A stretch of 64,000 nucleotides of DNA from Pirellulaceae bacterium (GTDB lineage Bacteria; Planctomycetota; Planctomycetia; Pirellulales; Pirellulaceae): NCBI GenBank assembly GCA_018402565.1, contig JAGYIQ010000001.1, positions 558,001-622,000 on the forward strand, in the 5' to 3' direction. The notes beneath the pieces are model-generated. The model did not search any database. It was not told the origin of the DNA and saw only the letters and a list, made by a program, of their open reading frames with translations. The position numbers were made by a program, and so were the translations under genes. Every line of letters begins with the position of its first letter. Position 1 is the first letter of the stretch. Shown one piece after another: positions 35,768 to 43,417 of the stretch.

Positions 35768-36832
35768 ATGACTGCCTCGCCTGCCGCTACAACCCTGTTC
35801 CCCAATCGCCGTCGCCACCACCGAGCAAACGCACGCACCGGCGGCATGTTGATCCTGATCGTCACCGGCATCACCATCCTTTTGGTGGCTGCCGCCATCG
35901 GTATCGATGTAGCCTACATGCACGTCACCCGCGCCGAATTGCGGACCGCCACCGATGCCGCGGCCCGAGCCGGCGTTGAAGCTCTGGGCCGTACACAAAA
36001 CATCGCCGCCGCCCGACAAGCCGCCATCGAGTTCGCCGCTCGAAACACCGTGGCCGGCGCTCCGCTCCTGCTGTCCGGCAACGATATCGAAATCGGTTCC
36101 ACCATCGGGGGCGGTGGCAACCGATTCAGCTTTCGCCCCGGGGCCAACCCTCCCACCGCCATGCGCATCCACGGTCGAAGAACCAACAATAGCCCCAGCG
36201 GCCCGATCTCCCTCTTCTTCGGACCCATGTTCGGACAGAACAACTTCCAGCCCGACCACTTTGCGACCGCCGCGAGATTGGATCTCGACGTGGCCCTGGT
36301 CCTGGATGTCTCTGGATCCATGGCAGCTCAAAATCGCTTTCGAGGCTTGGTCGATGCCGTCCGCGTCTTTATCCAAGAACTAGAACTAACTCCCCAAGAC
36401 GAACGCTGCTCGATGACGGTGTATGACACCAACGCCAGCAAAGAAATCCGCATGACGACCGATCTGCAATCCATCAATCGTCGCTTGGCTCAGCTGGGCC
36501 CCCGCGGCTTGACTGCCATCGGACTCGGCATGCAAACTGGCTTGACCAGTTTCAGTGATCCGCAGGCTCGGCCGTTCGCGCTCCGGACCATGATCGTGAT
36601 GACCGACGGACACCACAACCGGGGCATTCACCCATCCAACGTTATCCCGCAAGCTCGGCAAATGAACGTGACCGTGCACACAATCACCTTCAGCCCCGGA
36701 GCCAATCAGAACACCATGCGGCAATTGGCCCGCGACGGCGGCGGTATCCACATTCATGCCAACAACAACGCCCAGTTGGTCGAAGCCTTTCGCGAAATCG
36801 CTCGCCAGTTGTCCGTTCTGCTGATCGAATAA
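35768..36832 (+). CDS. TadG-like von Willebrand factor A domain protein
   Basis: ATG at 35768 is chosen; an in-frame GTG two codons earlier is also possible. The 354-residue protein has an N-terminal TadG-type helix (RTGGMLILIVTGITILLVAAAIGIDVAY) with the DxAAxxAR-like segment ATDAAARAGVEAL. A vWA domain follows from about 175: the MIDAS motif is D180-V-S182-G-S184, with TAIGLGMQTGL and MTDGHHNRG further on. It is likely anchored in the cytoplasmic membrane with the vWA domain outside and binds protein partners through a divalent metal. It closes the TadE-TadE-TadG group. Confidence 0.85.
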   Translation: MTASPAATTLFPNRRRHHRANARTGGMLILIVTGITILLVAAAIGIDVAYMHVTRAELRTATDAAARAGVEALGRTQNIAAARQAAIEFAARNTVAGAPLLLSGNDIEIGSTIGGGGNRFSFRPGANPPTAMRIHGRRTNNSPSGPISLFFGPMFGQNNFQPDHFATAARLDLDVALVLDVSGSMAAQNRFRGLVDAVRVFIQELELTPQDERCSMTVYDTNASKEIRMTTDLQSINRRLAQLGPRGLTAIGLGMQTGLTSFSDPQARPFALRTMIVMTDGHHNRGIHPSNVIPQARQMNVTVHTITFSPGANQNTMRQLARDGGGIHIHANNNAQLVEAFREIARQLSVLLIE

Positions 36833-37014
36833 CCCCCCAACGCTCGACCACGAACCCCGTTTGACCCTTCACGCACGACCCAATGAAGTCCTGAAAAAAA
36901 CGTGATCGAGAGATTCGCGAGTAGCGTCAGGCACCCGTGAACTGGAGATAGCGACAGGGTGCCACCTCCCCGGCTGCCAACTGTCGTACCGATTCAAAGT
37001 GCCAATCGCACCTG

Positions 37015-37098
37015 AGGACTTGTCCGCCTTTATGAAAACCGGGTGCTAACGCACTCCGGCTGATTTTCAATTCGGTATTTTAATTACGGACAAGTCCT
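37015..37098. repeat. 84-bp palindromic element (12-bp inverted repeat with inner hairpin)
   Basis: AGGACTTGTCCG (37015-37026) and CGGACAAGTCCT (37087-37098) are perfect inverted repeats. The interior contains a second pairing, CCGGGTGC-TAAC-GCACTCCGG, with one bulged T. The right arm reaches into the stop codon of the SSS symporter. It could be a terminator-like barrier for convergent transcription or a dispersed palindromic element. Confidence 0.75.
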
Positions 37099-39263
37099 TA
37101 GTCCGCTCCGATGGTCAATACCCAGCCCATGAAAGCGATGATCGCCAAACAAACCAATACGCAGGCAAGAAAACCGACAACATCCAATCGCGTCGGACGC
37201 AACATCTCCCAGTCGCTGCCCGGAAACAACCGCAGTCGTTCAAATCGCTGCGGATCCGCATACGAACGGTTGAGCTCCGCCAAGTCCGCTGCCGGATCGG
37301 CCTGAACCGGCGTCTTCATCTTGGCGAAGTAACGATCCAGTGACGATTTTTGATTGCGCGGTGTGATGTAACTAAAGCCCACCAACAGGACGAAGGGCAA
37401 CAAAAGTCGAGTCGGCAGTCGCAGCGCCTCGAGCGTGGCGACACCCGCCGTCGAAAGATCCCAACCCGCCGCCGCATAGATTAAAAAGTCCGCATTAAAC
37501 TGACCACGCCCAGACAACGGCCCCTCCCAACGAAACGTCTCCACGCGACGCCCCGCCTCCTCCCACTCCCCAATTTTTACCTGCCTCGCACCACCCGCAA
37601 CATCCGGCTGAATCCCCTCCTGCCAAAAAATGGCTCGTCCCCCGCGTCGACTCACGACCGAAATCGTGGCCCCCACCTCGGCCTGCGGCGGTGCCTCCCC
37701 CAACCGCTTCTGTTGCACTTCGCGCTGCTCGCCCGCCGGGAGACGCTCAACCTGCTCCAGGGCCGCCGTCCACGATTGATAACGGGCAACATCCGCGGCC
37801 GTCGCCACCCGAGTAATGGTCACCTGCTCCATGTCCGTTGTCTGTGTCAATGACGGCAGCGTCCGCAAGCTTGGAAACAGGACCGGCAATAACGCAGGTA
37901 CGACAAAAAACAGCAACAACGAGCAAACCATGGTCGACCATACCGCCGTTGTATTCACCCGCCGCCAATACAAGCCCAACCAAAACGGTGCCGCAAACAG
38001 AATCGGCAATTCGATCGCCAAGCGGAATTGATCCAACACATTGGTGTAGAACAACGACACACCAACCGCTCCCAAAACCAATACCACGCCCGTCCAGCGC
38101 CCCACCGCGACATACTGGGCCTCTGTGGCACTGGGATTCCAATAGGCTGCATACAGATTCCGAACTACCAACGCCGATGAAACCAACATATAAGTATCGG
38201 CCGAACTCATCATGGCTGCCAATAGACAGGCAAACATCAACCCCACCAGCCCCAAGTTCAATGGCCCCAAAATCTCGCGAGCAGCAACTCCCCAAGCCCG
38301 ATCCGGATCCATCGCCACCTCCACGCTGCCTCCCAACATGGCCAAGGCTATCAAGCCGGTCAAAGCCCAACCCACCGTGCATAATCGCTTGAGAAAGTTG
38401 CCCAGCACCAGGCCCACGCGCGCTTCGATTTCACTCTTGGCCGATCCCCCGCCCGTAGCGATAAAGTGCGGATGAACCACAATTCCCACCAACGACAGCA
38501 GAGTGAACGAGACGATATAAACCAATGGAAACTCGCCACTGGCCGGCCCCGAAAACAGACTAAAAAAATCCGCTGGCAGCTTCTCGTGTAAAACAGTAAA
38601 TCCATCAGCCCAATTGCCCCCAACCCCCGCAGCTGCCCCACGCGATAAGATCGCCAATCCCGTCGGGATCAACAATAGAGACAGCAAGATAATCAAAACT
38701 CCCTGAACTAAATCTGTCCAGTAAGCCGCCGTCAAACCACCCAGCACGCCGTACACAATGACCGTTACCGCCAAGGCCGGCACAATCACTTGATGGATCT
38801 GAAATCCCGCCAACGTCTCCACGCCCAACAATGGGACCGCAAATTTGGCGATCGCCGTCAGCATCGTCGAAAGAAATGCCATATAAAAAAACAATGCGTA
38901 AAGCGCGAACGCCGCCCCCAACGCCCGCGACTCGTAACGCTCCACAAACCAATCCCCGAGCGTCAAATGCCGCATCCGGCGATACCACACCGCGGTGATC
39001 CAATAGATTGGGGTCACGAACAGCCATTGCATCGCCGCCCACACCCCACTGGCGCCACTGAACCAAACCGCTCGCCCCACCAACACCGGTTCATGGGCGC
39101 CCGTCCCAGCCCCAAAGGCTGCGAATGTCTGCAAGAGCTTGCCAAACGAACGACCACCCAAGAAGTAGTCGCTCTGCGTCTGCGTGTGCCGCATCGCCAA
39201 CCACCCCAGCACCATCATGCTGGCAAAGTACACGACCAAGACGCCATAATCCAATGCCTGCAT
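37098..39263 (-). CDS. Sodium:solute symporter family protein with C-terminal extension
   Basis: ATG at 39263 (MQALDYGVLVVYFASMMVLG) has GGTGAG seven bases upstream and gives 721 residues. The SSS opening continues HTQTQSDYFLGGRSFGKLLQ, and about 13 membrane helices run to roughly residue 490. A soluble segment (about 510-625, from FPSLRTLPSLTQTTDMEQV) interrupts the helices before another near residue 645. A cytoplasmic tail (NQKSSLDRYFAKMKTPVQAD) and a last helix follow. Planctomycete SSS proteins of this length with inserted soluble parts are common; the substrate is unknown. The SDR gene lies 65 bases upstream in the same operon. Confidence 0.88.
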   Translation of the reverse strand: MQALDYGVLVVYFASMMVLGWLAMRHTQTQSDYFLGGRSFGKLLQTFAAFGAGTGAHEPVLVGRAVWFSGASGVWAAMQWLFVTPIYWITAVWYRRMRHLTLGDWFVERYESRALGAAFALYALFFYMAFLSTMLTAIAKFAVPLLGVETLAGFQIHQVIVPALAVTVIVYGVLGGLTAAYWTDLVQGVLIILLSLLLIPTGLAILSRGAAAGVGGNWADGFTVLHEKLPADFFSLFSGPASGEFPLVYIVSFTLLSLVGIVVHPHFIATGGGSAKSEIEARVGLVLGNFLKRLCTVGWALTGLIALAMLGGSVEVAMDPDRAWGVAAREILGPLNLGLVGLMFACLLAAMMSSADTYMLVSSALVVRNLYAAYWNPSATEAQYVAVGRWTGVVLVLGAVGVSLFYTNVLDQFRLAIELPILFAAPFWLGLYWRRVNTTAVWSTMVCSLLLFFVVPALLPVLFPSLRTLPSLTQTTDMEQVTITRVATAADVARYQSWTAALEQVERLPAGEQREVQQKRLGEAPPQAEVGATISVVSRRGGRAIFWQEGIQPDVAGGARQVKIGEWEEAGRRVETFRWEGPLSGRGQFNADFLIYAAAGWDLSTAGVATLEALRLPTRLLLPFVLLVGFSYITPRNQKSSLDRYFAKMKTPVQADPAADLAELNRSYADPQRFERLRLFPGSDWEMLRPTRLDVVGFLACVLVCLAIIAFMGWVLTIGAD

Positions 39264-39328
39264 GATAACACTCACCCTGACAACAGCCGAAGTCTCGAAA
39301 TCCTGCCGACAACCCACTCCACTTTGAA

Positions 39329-40141
39329 TCAGCGGTTTGTTAAACGCCCCGTCAGCCAAAATCCCAATCGCGACGATACCGCATTGGCCAACATCAACCA
39401 ACGGAACTTGGTCGGATAAATCAACTGCAAACGACGCCGCTGGACCCCCATCACAATCCGCTGGGCCAACCACTGTGGGCAGATCGCGCGGACCGGTGCC
39501 CCCGCCCCAGGTAAATTGGCCGCCACCGACAATCCGTCCGCCTGATCCGCATAACGCTGACCCGCGTCGTCCCGCTGCAATGGCCCCGGGCAGACCAATA
39601 ACACGTGCACCTTACCCGCCGACTCCAAACGCACGTTGTCCGTGAAGTTGGCCAACGCTGCTTTCGATGCCCCATAAGGAGCAATCCACGGCCAAGCCGT
39701 CTTCGCCGCCAACGTCGCAATGTTGACCAAACTGCCGCCACTGTCAGCCAACCATGGCAACGCCTTCAGCGATGTGTGAACCACAGAGAAATAGTTGACG
39801 TCCATCATGCGACGATAGGCTCCCATGTCCGGCTGCCAAACCGAACTGCGGCAACTTTGCCCAAGCGCATTGACCAACAAGTCCACCCGACCACTGGCAG
39901 CGTAAGCCCGCTCGAAAACCTCCGACACCCGCACAACGTCCGTCGCGTCCATCGCGTAGGTCGCTACGCCCCCCACAGACACCTCGCGTCGCAAATCCGT
40001 GGCCGCCGCCTCCAGACGCGTTTCATCCCGAGCAAACAGGCTGACAGAATAACCCTCCACCAACAAAGCTCGAGCCACCGCTAACCCCAAGCCACTCGAC
40101 CCGCCCACCACCCAGGCCACCTTCGAATTGGAAATTTGCAT
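39329..40141 (-). CDS. Short-chain dehydrogenase/reductase
   Basis: ATG at 40141 (MQISNSKVAWVVGGSSGLGL) gives 270 residues. The NAD(P)-binding GGSSGLG motif begins at residue 13; LFARDE follows, suggesting NADP preference. The catalytic YxxxK is in WIAPYGASKAALANF, preceded by SGGSLVNIATLAAKT. An extension of about 35 residues after the substrate-loop region (RIVMGVQRRRLQLIYPTKFR) resembles the C-terminal membrane-associating part of 3-ketosphinganine reductase-like SDRs. The exact substrate is not known. It is upstream of the SSS symporter. Confidence 0.88.
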   Translation of the reverse strand: MQISNSKVAWVVGGSSGLGLAVARALLVEGYSVSLFARDETRLEAAATDLRREVSVGGVATYAMDATDVVRVSEVFERAYAASGRVDLLVNALGQSCRSSVWQPDMGAYRRMMDVNYFSVVHTSLKALPWLADSGGSLVNIATLAAKTAWPWIAPYGASKAALANFTDNVRLESAGKVHVLLVCPGPLQRDDAGQRYADQADGLSVAANLPGAGAPVRAICPQWLAQRIVMGVQRRRLQLIYPTKFRWLMLANAVSSRLGFWLTGRLTNR

Positions 40142-40439
40142 GCGACAGAGCTTCCACTGCGACCTTAATCCAACGCCCTGACGCGTTGGCAGAACAGCTC
40201 CAGTGTAAACATAACAAGATCCCTGCCAACCCAAGTACCACCCAGACAACTCCAAGCACCAAACCACCAGCAGAATTGCCGGCTGGCCCACAATCGGCAC
40301 AGCACCACCAAGTCGGGCCGCAACGAATCAAACGGCGGCAGCAATAAAAAAGCTGCCGGCTATGACGCCAGTAAACAGGCGCTTCTAACAGCCAATCTAA
40401 CGGCCGTTCACGCCCAGCGATCGCCCCTCACACGCCCTA

Positions 40440-41447
40440 TCAAACCGTTTCCAATGTACAGCCGGCACCTGGCTTGGAGTCCACGTAAGCCGGGTTCGGC
40501 GGAACGCCGGCACTCAACTCCAACGCCTGTTTCGCCAGGGCAATAAAATCGGGCCGCTGCGTCGCGTCCTCCGCCGGACGGCCCAGTATGACTTGGCCGT
40601 GATGCAGCACAAACACTCCCGGCAAAAAGAAGCTGTCACCCTCCAACTTGCCGATGCCGTGGCCGCCAATCAGCCCGTGAGTCAAACCCCGCACCAGCAC
40701 CTTCCAAGAGAACAACTGGCCAAATCGCCCACGCTGTAACCCGAACCCGCGATAGATAATGCAGAAAGGATCGCTGATGTGATGCCAGTACTCGACCTCG
40801 TATTTGGCCAGAATCGTCGTGCCATCCAATGGGCTCCCCATGTGAACGACCACAACATGCAATGGCATGGCATTTAGCTGCTGCCGAACCTCACCCAAAT
40901 CTGCCATCACCCGCCGACAGAACGTGCAGCCACTGTGCCGCAGGAACACCACCATCGTCGGCCGCTCCGCCGACAACGCCGCCAAGCTCTGGCCCCGCTG
41001 CGAACGACTCTCACGCAGCAATTGTGTCCACCCAGGCACCATCTCGTACCGCCCTCGCTCCGAATGCCAGCGAAACGCCTGGTACAGAATCATTGAAAAT
41101 GGCACCCACCAGATCAGATCGTTGAACAGACAAATCAGAGCAAACCCCAGCGGAAATTGGCCCGAGAACAGGTAGTAAGCCATGCCGATCGGGCCAAGAA
41201 TCTTGCCCAGCAGCCCCACAAGGACGATCGGCCAGTGCCGCAGGGGGTTCGATGCTGCCAACCAATAGCCCACGCCGTAAACACCGACGATCATGCCGAC
41301 CGCCTGCCACACCGGGGCGTGGTTGATGTCAGGCAAGCCCGCCCAGCGGAATGCCGCTTGAGGGAACAGAATTACCCAAGCCCCCCAGACCAAATTGTAC
41401 GCACCGGCCGCCACCAGCGTCGCCGACATCCACCTCGACTTGTCCAT
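40440..41447 (-). CDS. SelL-related thioredoxin-fold redox protein fused to an N-terminal membrane domain
   Basis: ATG at 41447 gives 335 residues. Residues 8-125 contain four hydrophobic helices (ATLVAAGAYNLVWGAWVILF, WQAVGMIVGVYGVGYWLAA, WPIVLVGLLGKILGPIGMAY and one more). From about 160 a peroxiredoxin-like thioredoxin fold begins: ERPTMVVFLRHSGCTFCRR, with C174-T-F-C177. These positions are the selenocysteines of SelL; here both are cysteine. LPGVFVLHHGQVI gives the conserved cis-proline strand. The family likely reduces peroxides or disulfides. Fusion with a membrane domain suggests activity at the cytoplasmic membrane. Confidence 0.75.
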   Translation of the reverse strand: MDKSRWMSATLVAAGAYNLVWGAWVILFPQAAFRWAGLPDINHAPVWQAVGMIVGVYGVGYWLAASNPLRHWPIVLVGLLGKILGPIGMAYYLFSGQFPLGFALICLFNDLIWWVPFSMILYQAFRWHSERGRYEMVPGWTQLLRESRSQRGQSLAALSAERPTMVVFLRHSGCTFCRRVMADLGEVRQQLNAMPLHVVVVHMGSPLDGTTILAKYEVEYWHHISDPFCIIYRGFGLQRGRFGQLFSWKVLVRGLTHGLIGGHGIGKLEGDSFFLPGVFVLHHGQVILGRPAEDATQRPDFIALAKQALELSAGVPPNPAYVDSKPGAGCTLETV

Positions 41448-41621
41448 TGAAGTCCACAACCTTAAGCTGCCGCCACACCAAGTCCTGCCCGCACCCCTAA
41501 AAAATCCACTGGTAGAGTACCGCAGAGGTAACGACAACTTAACCGGCCCCCGTCCCAGCCCCGTCCAGCTCGATCCCCCCGAAAAAGCCCCCGAATCGGT
41601 GCTCCCAGCCCCCCGATTGGA

Positions 41622-43073
41622 CTAAAAATCAGCAAAATCTAACGTTTCTCGCAGCTCTGCGATCAACTCGCTCGACGGCTGCTTCTCCTTCAGCAGCTTG
41701 TAAGTATAGCGAGCCCCCGCCAGTCGGTCGGTCTGGACACACCACAAAATGACCGAAGCCAACGCCTCCTCACTGTACCCGTGTCGCTCAAAGTACGGCA
41801 GAAGTTGCTCGACCCGACCGGCCGGCAGGGCCGCCGCCAGACTGGCCAAACACCCGATCGACAACGGCTGGTCCGCCAGCCCCAACCGAGCGTGCTCGGC
41901 GGCCAACTCCCACTTGTCCATCGCCTGATACGCGTCCGAAATGGACTCGTGCAACGCCGCATCGAAACCCAACCGCTCCCCATATTTGCGGAACGACTCG
42001 ATCGCCAACTCGTATCGCTCCTGAACCACGTAAATCTCACCCCGCAATTGGTGCAGGACCGGCGACTCGACAGGCAACTGCTCCAAGGCCCCCAAATCCT
42101 GTAGAGCCACGGCCAGCTCCTCCAATGCCATGAAGGCAACCGCTCTAATCAACAATACAAAGCGTCGCAACTCCTGCGGGACCTCTGCCGCCATCAGCTC
42201 ATCCGCATTCTCCACCAAAGCCTCCAAACCGTCCTCGTCCAACAGCCCCTGCTGCAGCAACTCGGCAGATTGCGCAAACTCCTGCAATACCCCCGCCCGC
42301 AGGTTTGAAGCTGCCCCCATGTTCATCCCCCACGCCAGTAAGGCAGAGAACCGAACACCCATTCCCAACATTTCAAAGTCATAAATCCGCCATCGGTCTC
42401 CCTCACGCTGCAAATACCAACGAATCGGTTGGCTCATGCCCTCGACGTCATAGTGACGGCCCAAGATCTCCACCCGATCCTCCGCCGACCTCTCAAAGTT
42501 GAGCCAGCGAGTAGACTCCCACGCCATCGAGCGAAACGCGGAGAAACGAGGGCGTAACCCGACCTCCAAACGCTTGACCCATTCCGCTGCATCGACCCCC
42601 TCGACCTCCGGCAACAAAGCGCGTTGCCCCAGCGACTCCACGACCCCCACCAGCGAAAAGTTCTGGCCGATTCGACGTGAACTGCCAGACGCAATCGCCA
42701 TCCGCAACGTCTCCATAAACTCTGCGACGTCCGCTGGGATCTCAACCGAACCGGGAGCCGATTTCCCATCGTCACTTTCCTGCCGACCCGCCTCCTGTTC
42801 AACACCGACCGGCCTCGGCCCACCCAATGCCAACGGAATACCACCTGCTGCCACCTGTTGGACGCCGCCAGCTGCCTGCGGCTCCCCAACCAGACACTCC
42901 CCAACCAGACACTCCCCACCGAGACACTCCCCACCGAGACGCCCCCCAACCAGAAACTGCGGCACCTGGGTCGCAACACCGACCCAATCGATTATCAGGA
43001 TTCCGATCGCAGCAGCCCACAAGCACCTCCCTTGAATTGGAGTTTTCACGATCCGCTTCGCCAACCAAACCAT
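41622..43073 (-). CDS. Hypothetical secreted or membrane-anchored protein with TPR-like helices
   Basis: This 483-residue protein starts at an ATG with AGGAG six bases upstream. An N-terminal hydrophobic helix (CLWAAAIGILIIDWVGVA, about 17-34) anchors or exports it. Residues 40-65 hold an in-frame run of GGECL/VGECL pentapeptides. The C-terminal half is helical, with TPR-like segments (RYELAIESFRKYGERLGFD, AYQAMDKWELAAEHARLGLA). No enzymatic motif is visible. The gene is isolated from its minus-strand neighbour by 174 bases. Confidence 0.6.
   Translation of the reverse strand: MVWLAKRIVKTPIQGRCLWAAAIGILIIDWVGVATQVPQFLVGGRLGGECLGGECLVGECLVGEPQAAGGVQQVAAGGIPLALGGPRPVGVEQEAGRQESDDGKSAPGSVEIPADVAEFMETLRMAIASGSSRRIGQNFSLVGVVESLGQRALLPEVEGVDAAEWVKRLEVGLRPRFSAFRSMAWESTRWLNFERSAEDRVEILGRHYDVEGMSQPIRWYLQREGDRWRIYDFEMLGMGVRFSALLAWGMNMGAASNLRAGVLQEFAQSAELLQQGLLDEDGLEALVENADELMAAEVPQELRRFVLLIRAVAFMALEELAVALQDLGALEQLPVESPVLHQLRGEIYVVQERYELAIESFRKYGERLGFDAALHESISDAYQAMDKWELAAEHARLGLADQPLSIGCLASLAAALPAGRVEQLLPYFERHGYSEEALASVILWCVQTDRLAGARYTYKLLKEKQPSSELIAELRETLDFADF
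42882..42956. repeat. 5 x 15-bp tandem repeat inside the TPR-like gene
   Basis: Five units based on CTCCCCAACCAGACA occupy 42882-42956: units one and two are identical, three and four share CTCCCCACCGAGAC, and five is diverged. The minus-strand gene therefore encodes GGR-LGGEC-LGGEC-LVGEC-LVGE in frame, adding a cysteine per unit. Confidence 0.93.
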
Positions 43074-43417
43074 CGCCGTCTCCTAAACCAGACCCGTCAT
43101 CTACGCCAAGTCCACCAGTCTGCCGCCACCTCAAAACAATCTTCCAGCATAACCGATAATCTTCGCAGAATCTGCACGATCAACATGTTTCAACAAAATT
43201 TACCCGGGCTTACCCCGCCAAAAACTAAAGTTTCAAGTTTTAACCAAACGAACGCGGACGGCAGTACTAGATTCTGTTGGATGCCCCGCCCGACTTACCA
43301 ACGCGGCTGGTCGCCGCGCCGTTTGGGCCTGCCCAGGCAGCCTCGTTCCAATTACTCCCTTTTTCCTTGCACTTTTCCCTTCGTTACTCCCACGTTGGTT
43401 AGCTGCGGTATCCACTC
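43074..43417. other. Divergent intergenic region
   Basis: No gene is supported. It separates the divergent TPR-like and GGDEF/EAL genes. An AT-rich, purine-biased run at 43190-43245 (including AAAACTAAAGTTTCAAGTTTTAA) is the best candidate for promoter elements. Confidence 0.4.

Noticed and set aside
40330-40365. GGCAGC-AATAAAAAA-GCTGCC hairpin as a terminator
   Set aside because: The A/T run lies in the loop rather than after the stem, so it does not fit a Rho-independent terminator on either strand.
40910-40935. Selenocysteine (UGA) codons at the SelL-like site
   Set aside because: Both positions are ordinary cysteine codons, so no recoding is needed.
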